DNA from: CALLJL01 sp964627255
GTDB lineage: Bacteria; Acidobacteriota; Aminicenantia; Aminicenantales; CALLJL01
Direction of reading: 5' to 3'
Length of the DNA stretch: 64,000 nt
Assembly (NCBI GenBank): GCA_964627255.1
Contig: CAZVIN010000023.1
Location: 33,513 to 97,512, forward strand
Shown: piece by piece, positions 17,083-26,742 of the stretch
How positions within the stretch are numbered: position 1 is the stretch's first letter
How the letters are laid out: each line of letters begins with the position of its first letter
The notes under the pieces: generated by a model
The model's database searches: none
What the model was told of the DNA's origin: nothing
What the model saw: the letters and a program-made list of their open reading frames with translations, nothing else
Made by a program: the position numbers and the translations under genes

Positions 17083-19398
17083 TCAGAAGGTAGTGCCGAT
17101 GGCAAAACGAAAGGCAAACCGTGACTCTTCCTTATAAACGGTTGGATTATTATACGCGAAAATAAGCCTAAAGGGAACTCTCAGGGCCGGGACAAAAATC
17201 CTGGCCTCCAGTCCAGTCGAGGTGTACGTATTTTTAAAAGATATCTTCTCGTTAAGGGCGTAAGCATTGCCGCGGTCATAGAAAAAGATGAGATAGAGCG
17301 GTCCCCCTACTGGAATAATATATTCAGCGTTAAAAACCAGCGATTTATCGCCGCCGAGGTTAGTGCCTTTTTCGCTCCTTGGCCCGATAGAATAAATTTC
17401 ATAACCCCTGATTGACCTCTCGCCGCCCAAATAAAACTTTTCCCAGAAAGGCACTTGGGAGCCACCTAAGGGTTTGACAAATTCATAATCCAGGTGAAGC
17501 CCCAGGACGTGGTTAAAGAAAAGCGGTTTGAAAAACGTCCATTCGAGATGGGGCTTTATCAGGTCAATCTCCCCGCCAAGCCAAGAGCCAGCCAGCTTGA
17601 TCGCGGCTAAGTACATTGTACCCCGGCTGGGTGTGAGGGGGCTATCAACTGTCGACCGGTAGATGGTCGGCATAAGGCTACTAACTTTATACCGTCCCCA
17701 ACCATAAAGACCAATATAATACGGGTCAAAATAATAATAAGAGCTTTCCTGCTCCGAGGGGGGTTTAATATCAATAAACTGATAGCTGTAATTGAGGTTG
17801 GCCCGCCAATAGCCTTTTATCCGGCCGCCAAAAAGCAAATCCACGCCGTTGGCTTTCTGGTCATAGAGAAAAGGAATAATTATGTAACGGCTATATATAT
17901 TGAAACCAACTGTCAGCGGTAGGTCTTTAATATAAGGCTCAGTAAAGCCAAAGATATAATTCTTAACCCGCTTGCCGTACTGAGCGGTTACTTCCAGAGT
18001 TTCCCCCGTCCCAAGGAAATTGACCGTAGAATAACTCAAAGCCACAAACGTCCCTTCATAGCCGCTATAACCCGCTGAGAATTGAATATTATTCCGCTGC
18101 AGCTCTTTGACATTTATGGTGGCGTTAATCTGAGTTGGGTTCTCGGGGTCAGGTTTAACGTCAGGGTCTTTTTCTAAATCCACCAACCCTAACTGTTTTA
18201 TCCGCAATAAGCTATCTTTAAAAAGAGCTAACCGGAAGGGGTCGCCTTCTCTGATGAGCATTTCGCGACGAATAACCTTATCTTTGGTAAAAGTATTACC
18301 GCGGAAATCTAACCTTTTTAAAAAGGCCAAATCACCCTCATTAATTGAAAAGGAAAGGTTGATTACTTTCCGCGCCGGGTCAAGGTTTTCCACGGGAATA
18401 ATCTGAGCGTAGAGAAAGCCGCCGTCGCGGTAGGTCTCGCCCATTTTTTCGACCGCCTTCTCGCGTAATTTGGTGTTATAGGGGTCGCCAGGTTTCAGCT
18501 TAACTAAGCTCTCCAAATAGCCAGACCTGATTATTTTGTTGCCTTCAATTTTTATCTCACCAACTGTATAACGATAACCAGCCTGGACGGGAATAACGAG
18601 CCGCATCATCTTCTGCGTCTTAAAATAGACAGTGCGTTTGGTTACTTCTTCCAGCCGCGGTTCGCCGATAGAGGCTTCCATATAACCATATTCTTGGAAG
18701 CGCTTGCGGATATTCTCGATTTCTTCGCTCAGCTTGTTCTCTTTAAAAACATCCTTGCCCGCCACCCAGGAGAAAAAGCTATGCTCCTGGTTAGTTTTCA
18801 TCGCTTCCCGCAACAGGCTCGGCGGCAGTTTAGGCTGACCGATAAAAACTACGTCAGCTATCCTCAGCTTAGGTCCTTCGTCGATTTTGAACGCCAGCTC
18901 TAATTCATTCTTGCCCTTTCTTTCTGTTTCCACTTCTACTTTCGCCGCTTGTAAGCCTTTTTCAGCTAGTAAATCGAGGATGGTCTTTTGAATCTTCTTT
19001 ATTTTATTAGGGTTATAATAGGAATAAGGCAGGAGATATTGGTCCTTTTCCTTGAGTTTATTGGTTATATCGTCCTGTTTGACTTTCTTTCCCGTTTTAT
19101 AACTTATATTTCTGATAACTGGGTTTTCTTCCACAAAAATCTTGACAATCTTCCCTTTTTCTCCGTCTTCCGCCTCAATCCTCAGGTTACCAAAAAAGCC
19201 CGTCCCCCACAGGACTCGGAAATCCTTCCGCAGGGCTTCTTCGCTAAAATAGCCCCCTTCTCGGGAAGAAAGATAATAAAGAATGGTCTCCCGGGTCACT
19301 CGCTCGTTACCGTAAATCTCGATTTTTTCTATGACCTCTTGGGCCAGAAGGCCAAGAGGCAAAAGAAGGAGACAAAGCACCAACCAAAACCTTTTCAT
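17083..19398 (-). CDS. bamA: Outer-membrane protein assembly factor BamA
   Basis: Central subunit of the BAM complex that folds barrel proteins into the outer membrane; 771 residues. Signal peptide, then five POTRA repeats (about 22-420), then a 16-strand Omp85 barrel. The loop-6 signature GGERSIRGYE and the C-terminal Phe are present. Transcription probably begins at its own promoter (19408-19436), whose -10 lies nine bases from the ATG, so the mRNA would be nearly leaderless. Confidence 0.95.
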   Translation of the reverse strand: MKRFWLVLCLLLLPLGLLAQEVIEKIEIYGNERVTRETILYYLSSREGGYFSEEALRKDFRVLWGTGFFGNLRIEAEDGEKGKIVKIFVEENPVIRNISYKTGKKVKQDDITNKLKEKDQYLLPYSYYNPNKIKKIQKTILDLLAEKGLQAAKVEVETERKGKNELELAFKIDEGPKLRIADVVFIGQPKLPPSLLREAMKTNQEHSFFSWVAGKDVFKENKLSEEIENIRKRFQEYGYMEASIGEPRLEEVTKRTVYFKTQKMMRLVIPVQAGYRYTVGEIKIEGNKIIRSGYLESLVKLKPGDPYNTKLREKAVEKMGETYRDGGFLYAQIIPVENLDPARKVINLSFSINEGDLAFLKRLDFRGNTFTKDKVIRREMLIREGDPFRLALFKDSLLRIKQLGLVDLEKDPDVKPDPENPTQINATINVKELQRNNIQFSAGYSGYEGTFVALSYSTVNFLGTGETLEVTAQYGKRVKNYIFGFTEPYIKDLPLTVGFNIYSRYIIIPFLYDQKANGVDLLFGGRIKGYWRANLNYSYQFIDIKPPSEQESSYYYFDPYYIGLYGWGRYKVSSLMPTIYRSTVDSPLTPSRGTMYLAAIKLAGSWLGGEIDLIKPHLEWTFFKPLFFNHVLGLHLDYEFVKPLGGSQVPFWEKFYLGGERSIRGYEIYSIGPRSEKGTNLGGDKSLVFNAEYIIPVGGPLYLIFFYDRGNAYALNEKISFKNTYTSTGLEARIFVPALRVPFRLIFAYNNPTVYKEESRFAFRFAIGTTF

Positions 19399-19792
19399 AT
19401 CTTTTTCCTTATAGCATAATCACCAGTCTTTTTCAAAAATCCAGCCCGCTTCACAGAAGCGGTTTTGGCCAGTAATCATCTTGATTCCTTTAGCCACCAA
19501 TCGCTTCCGGGCTTTCTCTTTTCATCAGACTCGCTTCCCCTTCTTGCCAGCCTTCTTCTCTGGCTAATCTCTAATCTCAACGCCTCCGGACGATATCGCT
19601 TTGCCTAAACAGGCAATACCGCTATCATATCCTGTTTTCCGCGTTAGGTCGGTTTCTTTTTCCACCGAACCCTGGCAGGGCCAAGGCTTTTAGCCCCTTT
19701 TCGTCTCTTTCAGCCAAGACTACCCTTCACCTAACTTTTATTCCACTATTCCACTTCGTCCAATTTCAAGTGGGGGCTCAATAAGATAAACT
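19399..19792. other. Intergenic region between lolD and bamA, no gene
   Basis: Contains the bamA promoter at its edge. The rest (19440-19790) is pyrimidine-rich on the plus strand with several short tracts of TTCT/CTTC type and no coding frame, tRNA or strong hairpin that I can support. Confidence 0.55.
19408..19436 (-). promoter_or_regulatory. bamA promoter, near-leaderless
   Basis: Minus strand: TTGAAA, 17 bases, TATAAG, both one base off consensus. Nine bases separate the -10 from the bamA ATG, so transcription should start within about three bases of the start codon. Confidence 0.6.
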
Positions 19793-20491
19793 TCAGCTGG
19801 CGGAAAGCGGTTTCAGCTTGCCGGCTTCGAGCTGATATATATGACGACAAAAACGGGCGACCTTATCATTATGGGTGACAATAACTGAGCTCAGGCCTCT
19901 TTCTTCATGAAGACGGCAAAGAAGCTCCATTATTCTCTGTCCGGTACCCCAGTCAAGGTTGCCAGTAGGCTCGTCGGCCAGGAGGAGTTTAGGTTCAGCC
20001 ACTAAGGCCCGAGCAATGGCCACTCGCTGTTGTTCACCGCCCGAGAGCAGACCGGGATGAACCTTAGCTTTCTTTTCTAAACCCACTTCTTTCAAGATTT
20101 CATAAGCTCTCTCCAGCGCCGCCTTTTTCGGCCAACGGGCCATCCTCAGCGGCAAGCTCAGGTTTTCTAAGACTGTAAATTCGGGTAAGAGGTGAAAAAA
20201 TTGAAAGACGAAACCAATTTTCCTGTTTCTAACCTGGGCTAGCTCTCGCGGTTCTTTAGCGAATAAATCCTCATTCTCCAAGAACACTGAACCAGAGGTT
20301 GGCCGGTCCAAGGCTCCCAAGATGTTGAGAAAAGTAGTCTTCCCTACACCCGAAGCGCCCATGACCGCGACTAAATCGCCCTGGTCCAAGTCAAAATCGA
20401 GCTCGTTTAAAACCTGGAGTTCACCGTCAGGCAGCGGATATACTTTCACTAACCGGTGCGCTTGGATTAATTTTTGGTTGAGTTTATTCAT
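19793..20491 (-). CDS. lolD: Lipoprotein-release ABC ATPase LolD
   Basis: ATPase of the LolCDE-type exporter that releases lipoproteins from the inner membrane; 232 residues. Walker A GASGVGKTT, Q-loop, signature LLSGGEQQRVAIARAL and Walker B LLLADEPTGNLD are complete, and the last two are typical of the LolD/MacB/FtsE class. It overlaps the permease gene by eight bases. MacB-type ATPases look similar, but the LolC/E-type partner decides. Confidence 0.92.
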   Translation of the reverse strand: MNKLNQKLIQAHRLVKVYPLPDGELQVLNELDFDLDQGDLVAVMGASGVGKTTFLNILGALDRPTSGSVFLENEDLFAKEPRELAQVRNRKIGFVFQFFHLLPEFTVLENLSLPLRMARWPKKAALERAYEILKEVGLEKKAKVHPGLLSGGEQQRVAIARALVAEPKLLLADEPTGNLDWGTGQRIMELLCRLHEERGLSSVIVTHNDKVARFCRHIYQLEAGKLKPLSAS

Positions 20492-21698
20492 AACGTAAAG
20501 CCACCACTGGGTCGACTTTGGCGGCGCGTCGGGCGGGAAAAAGAGGGGCCAAAAAAGTAATTAGCAAACTGACGCCGATTATCAACATCAAATCAGAGGG
20601 CCGCAGCCGAAAAGGAACAAAGGCAACCTGATAGATATCAGGAGGAACTTTAATCAACTCCAAGGTGTTGGCTAACCAGCACCAAAGCAACCCTAAGCCT
20701 ACCCCTAAAGCAGTGCCGATGACGCCGATCATGGCCCCTTGAAAGAAAAAGATCTTTCTGATACTTTCCGCCGTGGCGCCAAGAGCCACCAGAATCCCGA
20801 TGTCCCGGGTTTTCTCCATCACCATCAGGATCAAAGTGGCAATTATATTGAGGGCCGCCACCAGAACAATCAAGGCTATGGTTAGAAAAAGCAGGGTCTT
20901 TTCTAATTTCAGGGCCGAAAAAAGAGAGCGGTTAAGCTCCATCCAGGTTGTCGCATACAGATTGGGCGGAAGATTTTCCCTTAATCGGCGAGCGATTTCA
21001 GGCGCAGCAAAAATTTTTTTGAGCCTGATTTGAATCAAAGTGACTTTACCCTTTAGGTTAAAAAGGCTTTGTGCCTGGGAAAGGGGCATCAAGGCGGAGG
21101 TCGAATCAAACTCATAAAGACCCGTGGAAAAGATGCCGACAACCGTCAGGCGGCGGGCCCGAGGCAGCAAACCAAAGGGTGATAAACGCGAGGCCGGAGT
21201 AATTACATTTACCGAATCGCCAACGCCCGCTCCTAAGTTAACTGCCAGATTCTTACCTAATAGAAGACCGCCTGTTTCTTCGTCGGGAAGGCGGCCTGAC
21301 TCCAAATTCCTTAGCCACGGAGCTTGTTCTTTTTCGCGGGTTAAATCCATCCCGCGCAACATGGCGCCTGAGCTGCCCGTAAATCCTGTAAGCAAAGCCT
21401 GCTGATGAACCACTGGCGAGACGGCCACTACCCCTTCCAGCTTAGCCAAATCGGCAATCAACCGTTCATAATCGCTAATCCCCTCGCCACTTAGGTCAGA
21501 AATCATGAGGTGGGAGGTGGCACCCAGGATTTTATCCTGGACATCTTCTTGAAACCCCGTAATCAAACTGATGGCGATAATTAAGGCCATGACGCCGATA
21601 GTCACGCCAAGAATAGAAATAACGGTGATGACTGAAATAAAGGCCTGTTTCCGAGGCGCCACTAAATAGCGAGTGGAGACGAATAACTCGTAATTCAT
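20484..21698 (-). CDS. lolE: Lipoprotein-release ABC permease LolC/LolE family
   Basis: Four-helix FtsX/MacB-fold permease of 404 residues: TM1 at about 20-50, a large periplasmic domain (about 55-260) and three helices at the C-terminus ending in PARRAAKVDPVVALRYE. The N-terminus YELFVSTRYLVAPRKQAFIS and the SILGVTIGVMALI helix are characteristic of LolC/LolE. A single permease gene suggests a homodimeric LolF-like exporter rather than the LolC-LolE heterodimer; the symbol is the closest match. Starts eight bases after lysS. Confidence 0.9.
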   Translation of the reverse strand: MNYELFVSTRYLVAPRKQAFISVITVISILGVTIGVMALIIAISLITGFQEDVQDKILGATSHLMISDLSGEGISDYERLIADLAKLEGVVAVSPVVHQQALLTGFTGSSGAMLRGMDLTREKEQAPWLRNLESGRLPDEETGGLLLGKNLAVNLGAGVGDSVNVITPASRLSPFGLLPRARRLTVVGIFSTGLYEFDSTSALMPLSQAQSLFNLKGKVTLIQIRLKKIFAAPEIARRLRENLPPNLYATTWMELNRSLFSALKLEKTLLFLTIALIVLVAALNIIATLILMVMEKTRDIGILVALGATAESIRKIFFFQGAMIGVIGTALGVGLGLLWCWLANTLELIKVPPDIYQVAFVPFRLRPSDLMLIIGVSLLITFLAPLFPARRAAKVDPVVALRYE

Positions 21699-21706
21699 GC
21701 CCCTTT

Positions 21707-23224
21707 TTACCTTGGCCGAAGCAGCGGGAAAAGAATCACTTCTCGGATTGACCTCCGGTTGGCAAAGAGCATGGTTAGTCGGTCAATCCCGATTCCTTCG
21801 CCCCCGGTTGGCGGCAGACCGTATTCCAGAGCCTGAAGGTAATCTTCGTCTAACCAATGAGCTTCCTCGTCACCTCGCTTTCTGGCCTCAGCCTGCTGTT
21901 CAAAGCGGGCTCGCTGGTCAGCCGGGTCGTTGAGCTCCGAAAAGGCATTGGCTATTTCCATTCCAGCCACAATTAGCTCAAAACGCTCTGCCTCCTCGGG
22001 ATTCTCCCGCGCCGCCTTAGCCAACGGCGAGATTTCGCGAGGCGGGTTGAGAACAAAAGTGGGCTGAACAAGGTGGGGTTTAACACATTTATCGAAAATT
22101 ATATCCAGCGCTTTGCCGTAAGTAAGACGGCCTTTTTCCGCCGCCAACTGAGCGGCAAAAGAGATAACTTCTTCCGGGTTATCAAACCGGGCTGGGGCCA
22201 GCCCGCTATAGCGCAACAGGGCTTCACGGAATCTTATCCGCGCCAAGGGCCGCTTAAAAGAAATAACGTGCTCGCCGTAGGTAATATCCTCCCGACCCAG
22301 GAGGTGCTGGCAAAGAAAGGTCAAAAGCTCCTCGGTTAGTTCTATCATATCCCAATAATCACTATAAGCCTGGTAGAATTCGAGCATCGTGAATTCAGGG
22401 TTGTGCTCAGAGGAAATACCTTCATTCCGGAAATTGCGATTAATCTCATAAACCTTCTCCATACCACCAACAACTAACCGCTTCAGGTAGAGCTCAGGAG
22501 CGATTCTCAGGTAAAGTTCTATTCCTAAGGCATTATGAAAAGTCTTAAACGGTCTGGCGGTAGCCCCGCCTGGAATAGGGTGCATCATGGGAGTTTCGAC
22601 CTCGATATAGCCTCTTTGGTCGAAAAACTGTCGGATTAAAGCGACCATCCGGCTGCGGAGCCAAAAAACTTGCGCCACCTCCGGGTTCATGATCAAGTCT
22701 AAATAGCGACGCCGGTAACGCAACTCCACATCCTGAAGCCCGTGCCATTTTTCGGGCAAAGGATGAAAGCACTTGGTTAGAAGCTTTAAGTCTTGGACCA
22801 AGACCGTAAGCTCACCAGTCTTAGTGCGGAAAAGAGTTCCTTCCATACCGACAACGTCGCCCAAGTCAAAAAGGTCGAAAAGAGCGTAGGCTTGAGCCCC
22901 CACTACATCTTCCCGCAAATAGCCTTGAAGCTTGGCCAGGCTATTAGCGATATGAAAGAAAGTCGCCCGGCCCATCCGGCGAATGGCAACGAGGCGACCA
23001 GGCACCCTGACCCTAACCAGGTTGGCCTCGAGCTCTTCCCTCGTCCGCGAAGAAAATTGGGCCTGAATTTCGTTAACAGAATGAGTGCGAGAATATTTAT
23101 AAGGGAAGAGGTCCACCCCTTGGGAACGCAGCTTGGTCGTTTTTTGTTGACGGGCGAGCTCCTGGTCACCCCCTTTTTCCTGGGTGGGCGAGGTTTCTTT
23201 AGGTCGGTCATCGTCCTGACTCAT
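21707..23224 (-). CDS. lysS: Lysyl-tRNA synthetase, class II
   Basis: Charges tRNA-Lys; 505 residues. An acidic, probably disordered N-terminal extension (about 1-40) precedes the OB-fold anticodon domain (about 65-170). The class II core shows motif 2 (FRNEGISSEHNPEF) and motif 3 (GEGIGIDRLTML). All family marks are intact and the length is normal. AAAGGGG lies upstream of the ATG. It is part of the crotonase-ribH-nusB-lysS-lolE-lolD series. Confidence 0.96.
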   Translation of the reverse strand: MSQDDDRPKETSPTQEKGGDQELARQQKTTKLRSQGVDLFPYKYSRTHSVNEIQAQFSSRTREELEANLVRVRVPGRLVAIRRMGRATFFHIANSLAKLQGYLREDVVGAQAYALFDLFDLGDVVGMEGTLFRTKTGELTVLVQDLKLLTKCFHPLPEKWHGLQDVELRYRRRYLDLIMNPEVAQVFWLRSRMVALIRQFFDQRGYIEVETPMMHPIPGGATARPFKTFHNALGIELYLRIAPELYLKRLVVGGMEKVYEINRNFRNEGISSEHNPEFTMLEFYQAYSDYWDMIELTEELLTFLCQHLLGREDITYGEHVISFKRPLARIRFREALLRYSGLAPARFDNPEEVISFAAQLAAEKGRLTYGKALDIIFDKCVKPHLVQPTFVLNPPREISPLAKAARENPEEAERFELIVAGMEIANAFSELNDPADQRARFEQQAEARKRGDEEAHWLDEDYLQALEYGLPPTGGEGIGIDRLTMLFANRRSIREVILFPLLRPR

Positions 23225-23278
23225 TCTCTTTCCCCTTTCTAATTTAACCTTCTTTATTTTTCCTTATTTTTCTTTAGC

Positions 23279-23773
23279 TTATTTTTTTAACTTGGCCCCT
23301 TTTTCCCTCTTTTTCAAAGGCTGTTTAGCTTCCTTGTCTAAGCTTCTTTCGCTCCCTTTTTTCCGCAGAGCATCAAGCAGGCCGTTAACAAAATGAGCCG
23401 CCTCCTCGCCGCTAAACTTTTTGGCGATTTCGATGGCTTCGTTAATGATGATCGCAGGTTCAAGATGAGGTTCAGCCTCAAGCTCAAAGGCCGCCAGCCG
23501 GAGAATATTGCGGTCGACTACGGCCATTCTTGTTAAGCGCCAGTGCTCAGAGACTTCTTGAATAGAGGCGTCAAGCTTGGCCCGTTCGTTCCAGACCCCC
23601 CGCACTAACCAGTCACAATATTCTTTGATTTCCTTAGGTTCCTGGCGTCTTGACCAATAATCCTTCAGAACTTCGTCCACGCCTTCCTTTTGGAATTCGA
23701 GCTCATAAAGAACCTGGAGGGCACACTCGCGAGCCTTTCTTCTCCGGCCCATCGGCCACTTCGACCTCCCCAT
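23279..23773 (-). CDS. nusB: Transcription antitermination factor NusB
   Basis: All-helical RNA-binding factor for rRNA antitermination, about 164 residues. The N-terminus GRRRKARECALQVLYELEF and C-terminal ILRLAAFELE, INEAIEIAKKFSGEEAAHFVNGLLD are family signatures. The tail is Lys-rich. ATG 23773 overlaps the ribH stop as TGATG, suggesting reinitiation; a later ATG at 23752, with GGGGAGG 12 bases away, starts directly at the conserved region and is a reasonable alternative. ribH-nusB linkage is widespread in bacteria. Confidence 0.92.
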   Translation of the reverse strand: MGRSKWPMGRRRKARECALQVLYELEFQKEGVDEVLKDYWSRRQEPKEIKEYCDWLVRGVWNERAKLDASIQEVSEHWRLTRMAVVDRNILRLAAFELEAEPHLEPAIIINEAIEIAKKFSGEEAAHFVNGLLDALRKKGSERSLDKEAKQPLKKREKGAKLKK

Positions 23774-24243
23774 CAACCGAGCTTAGCCGCCTGGATAAGG
23801 TTAAGCATTTCCACCAGCGCCATGGCGGCATCCCAGCCTTTGTTTCCCGCTTTAGTTCCAGCGCGTTCGATGGCTTGTTCAATATTGTCCACGGTCAAGA
23901 GGCCAAAAGAACAGGGCACGCCTTCTTCCATGGCAATCTGAGCGATTCCTTTGGTAACTTCAGCGCTCAGAAAATCGAAGTGCGGCGTATCGCCTCGGAT
24001 GAGCACGCCGAGGCAGAGGATGCCGTCAGCGGCTTTGGACCGCGCTAACTTTTTGGTTAAGACAGGAATCTCAAAAGACCCCGGAACTTTATAAATTGAG
24101 ATATCCCCATCCTCGGCTCCCAACCGGTGCAAGGCGTCGAGGGCGCCTTCCAACAGGCGGGAGGAAATAAAATCATTGAACCGAGAAAGGACAATGGCAA
24201 TTTTCCACCCTTTGGCTTGGAGTTGACCTTCATATATTTTCAT
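23773..24243 (-). CDS. ribH: 6,7-dimethyl-8-ribityllumazine synthase
   Basis: Penultimate step of riboflavin synthesis: condenses 5-amino-6-ribitylaminouracil with dihydroxybutanone phosphate. 156 residues, cytoplasmic, usually a 60-mer or pentamer. Motifs VPGSFEIP, GVLIRGDTPHFD (catalytic His) and GLLTVDNIEQA-ERAGTKAGNKG are complete. AGGTG precedes the ATG. The riboflavin product is relevant to the many flavoproteins of this window, but no other rib gene is here. Confidence 0.96.
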   Translation of the reverse strand: MKIYEGQLQAKGWKIAIVLSRFNDFISSRLLEGALDALHRLGAEDGDISIYKVPGSFEIPVLTKKLARSKAADGILCLGVLIRGDTPHFDFLSAEVTKGIAQIAMEEGVPCSFGLLTVDNIEQAIERAGTKAGNKGWDAAMALVEMLNLIQAAKLG

Positions 24244-24253
24244 CTTACACCTC

Positions 24254-25036
24254 TCATTGCCCCCGAAACCGAGGCGGCCGCTTTTCTAAGAAAGCAGCTG
24301 TCCCCTCGCGGGCATCTTCAGTGGCGCAGGCTTGGCCGAAAATCTCGGCTTCTATATCCAAAGCCTCGTCGAGCGGACGGTCCAGACCTCGGTTGGCGGC
24401 CTCAATGGCCAAGCCTAAGGCCAAGGGCGCATTCTTGATGACCTCCTTGGCCAAAGCTTCTGTTTCCGCCGCCAGCCGTTCTAAGGGAACGACCCGGTTT
24501 ACCAGTCCCCAGTTAAAAGCTTCAGCGGCCGTAACCATCCGGCCAGAAAGAATAACCTCGAGCGCCCGGCCTTTACCCACCAGCCGCGGCAGACGCTGGG
24601 TCCCGCCAAAACCCGGAATCAAACCGAGCTTAACTTCAGGCTGACCCAGCTTGGCTGTCTCGGCCGCAATCCGTATGTGGCAGGCCATGGCGAGCTCCGT
24701 TCCTCCTCCCAAGGCATAACCATTGATGGCGGCAATTACTGGTTTCGGAAAATTCTCGATGACTCGAGTCAGCTCTTGACCGCGGCGTGCGTATTCCCGT
24801 CCCTCGGTTTCATCCAAATTGGCCAATTCGCCGATATCCGCGCCCGCCACGAAAGCTTTCTCGCCCGAGCCGGTCAGGATAACGGCCAAGACTTCTTCAT
24901 CCGCTCGCATGCTCTCAAAGGCTTGGAGGAGCTCTGCGACTGTCTGGCGATTAAGCGCGTTGAGCTTATCAGGACGATTAACCGTCACCCACCCCAGGCC
25001 CTCGGCCTTCCGAATGGCTAAGTTTTTAAACTCCAC
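24254..25036 (-). CDS. Enoyl-CoA hydratase (crotonase family)
   Basis: Crotonase-fold hydratase of 260 residues. The oxyanion-hole segment VAGADIGEL and both catalytic glutamates, in GGGTELAMACHI and GQPEVKLGLIPG, match short-chain enoyl-CoA hydratases, so genuine hydratase activity (trans-2-enoyl-CoA to 3-hydroxyacyl-CoA) is likely, for butanoate or amino-acid carbon. Start is GTG with AGGAGG four bases upstream. It lies 15 bases after the GNAT-like gene and 10 before ribH. No other beta-oxidation gene is adjacent. Confidence 0.9.
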   Translation of the reverse strand: MEFKNLAIRKAEGLGWVTVNRPDKLNALNRQTVAELLQAFESMRADEEVLAVILTGSGEKAFVAGADIGELANLDETEGREYARRGQELTRVIENFPKPVIAAINGYALGGGTELAMACHIRIAAETAKLGQPEVKLGLIPGFGGTQRLPRLVGKGRALEVILSGRMVTAAEAFNWGLVNRVVPLERLAAETEALAKEVIKNAPLALGLAIEAANRGLDRPLDEALDIEAEIFGQACATEDAREGTAAFLEKRPPRFRGQ

Positions 25037-25051
25037 CTTCCCTCCTCTTCT

Positions 25052-26167
25052 TTAAATCTCTTTCTGATAAATTCTATATGTTTTATAGATTTTTCCGCCG
25101 ATGGACTGGCTAAACCTGAGGATTGGTTCATTATCTTCAAGTTCCCAAGACATTTCACACCATTCATAGCCCCGAGCTAAAGCGTTTTTTTCTAGCTGCG
25201 AATAAAGAAGATAGCTCAAACCCGTTTGCTGATAATCACGAACCACGCCAAAAACAACCGCCCGCATCCCTTTAAGGCGGCGGCGATTAAATAAAAATAA
25301 CAATATACCCCAGGGAGTAAGCCGGCCGTTAAGCTTCTTGAGAATTTCATTGTAATTGGGAAGGCCAAAGGCAAATCCAATCGGCCGGCCAGCCGGGTCC
25401 TCAGCAAAAATAACCAAATGGGGGTCGGCAAATTGCTTCAGACGCTTGACCATGTGCTTCATCTCATTCTCTGTCCAGGGGACGAAACCCCAGTTACGAG
25501 ACCAAGCTTCATTATAAATTGCCTGAATTTTTTTTGCCTCTTCTTCCAGATGCCGCATGTTGACGATGCGGAAACGAACTTTTATTTCCTGCTGAACCCT
25601 CTCTACAACCCGGCTTACCTTAGCGGCAACCTCATGGTCTTTGGTCATATAAAAAGCGAAAAGGTCTTTGGCTTTGACCAAGCCACTCTTGACCATTAAG
25701 TCATTATAATAAGCAGGATTGTAAGGCATCATTATCATCGGCGGGGAATCAAAACCAGATAATAAAAAACCACACTCGTCATTCATCGAAAGGTTCATCG
25801 GCCCCCTTAAGATAGTCATGCCCCGTTCCTTTCCCCAACTCTCCACTGCCTCTAACAGAGCTCGTGCCACGGCCTCGTCATTAACACTTTCATAAAGCCC
25901 AAAAAAAACCACTTTCTCTTGATGCACCTGGTTATGAAGTTCATCAATTATCGCGGCAATTCGGCCCACCAGCTCCTCTCCGCACCAAGCCAAAAAAATC
26001 TCCATCGAGGCATGCTCGAAAAAGGGATTGCGCTTAAGGTCAAGTTTTTCTTTCATTTCTGCGATTAAGGGTGGGACCCAGTTGGGGTCGCCTGCATAAA
26101 CCTTCCAGGGAAACAGAAGGAACTTTTTAAATTCCCTTTTGTTCCTAACGGGTTGAACTTTTATCAT
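25052..26167 (-). CDS. GNAT-fold acetyltransferase-like protein (YghO type)
   Basis: Protein of 371 residues belonging to a widespread but uncharacterised GNAT-related family. It starts with IKVQPVRNKREFKKFL and FPWKVYAGDPNWVPPL, contains an internal segment LRGPMNLSMNDECGFL typical of this family, and ends with a GNAT-like C-terminal half (VVFGVVRDYQQTGLSYLLY; SWELEDNEPILRF). Function unknown; an aminoacyl or acyl transfer is only a guess from the fold. It is the first gene of the long operon running to lolD. Confidence 0.7.
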   Translation of the reverse strand: MIKVQPVRNKREFKKFLLFPWKVYAGDPNWVPPLIAEMKEKLDLKRNPFFEHASMEIFLAWCGEELVGRIAAIIDELHNQVHQEKVVFFGLYESVNDEAVARALLEAVESWGKERGMTILRGPMNLSMNDECGFLLSGFDSPPMIMMPYNPAYYNDLMVKSGLVKAKDLFAFYMTKDHEVAAKVSRVVERVQQEIKVRFRIVNMRHLEEEAKKIQAIYNEAWSRNWGFVPWTENEMKHMVKRLKQFADPHLVIFAEDPAGRPIGFAFGLPNYNEILKKLNGRLTPWGILLFLFNRRRLKGMRAVVFGVVRDYQQTGLSYLLYSQLEKNALARGYEWCEMSWELEDNEPILRFSQSIGGKIYKTYRIYQKEI

Positions 26168-26742
26168 CTGGACCTGCCCGGTTTAAATTTTTTCCTATTT
26201 TAACAAAAGCAATTTTTATTTTCACTCTTTTTGTCCGAGTAGGCCGAAGGCCCGATTATATCAGAATTTCCTCAAAGCAGGCCCCTTTTGGTAGAGGAGG
26301 GAATAAATGGCCTGACTCTACTTAATTCAGGTTAGGTACTCGCTCAGGGAAGAGACATTTTTGTTTTGACTAAGAGTCTGAAGCTTGATATTTTAATTAA
26401 AAAAGTTCTCTTCCGTCTTATGTAGGTGAGGCAATGATGTGTCCGGCATGGCTTCGCTCCTGCTCAGGTTTTCGACGCCATTTCGTCTTCGCCCTTCTCA
26501 GCGCCTACAGAACTATCCTTTCCTTTCTTAGACATAGCCCGGAGGTCATTTATTCCCTTTTGGCCTCGCCATCTGTCCTGTTTAGGCTCAAACATGCTCG
26601 GCACCAAGAGGTCTCCTCGAAGGCCGATTCAGGAAGGCCAAACCTTCCATGGTCGGCTTCCTCCCTTCCAGCTTATGCTTCCGAACAGCCAACAGCAACG
26701 GAAGAGAGGCAAAAAAATTGTCATTGAGGAAAGGGTGTAATC
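26168..26742. other. Intergenic region upstream of lon-like gene
   Basis: Lies between divergent genes. It holds a plus-strand promoter candidate (26366-26394), a doubtful 97-codon frame (26434-26727) and a patch at about 26446-26500 that resembles the spacer at 61650-61705. A palindrome GGCCGAAGGCC lies near 26242. No gene is supported. Confidence 0.5.
26366..26394 (+). promoter_or_regulatory. Candidate promoter of lon-like gene
   Basis: TTGACT, 17 bases, TATTTT. If used, the leader before the protease gene would be about 340 bases. Confidence 0.3.

Noticed and set aside
26434..26727. 97-codon plus-strand frame with AGGTGAGG before two ATGs, upstream of the lon-like gene
   Set aside because: Composition is Arg/Ser-rich and unlike its neighbours, no fold or family is recognisable, and part of it overlaps the spacer patch shared with 61650-61705, which is non-coding there.
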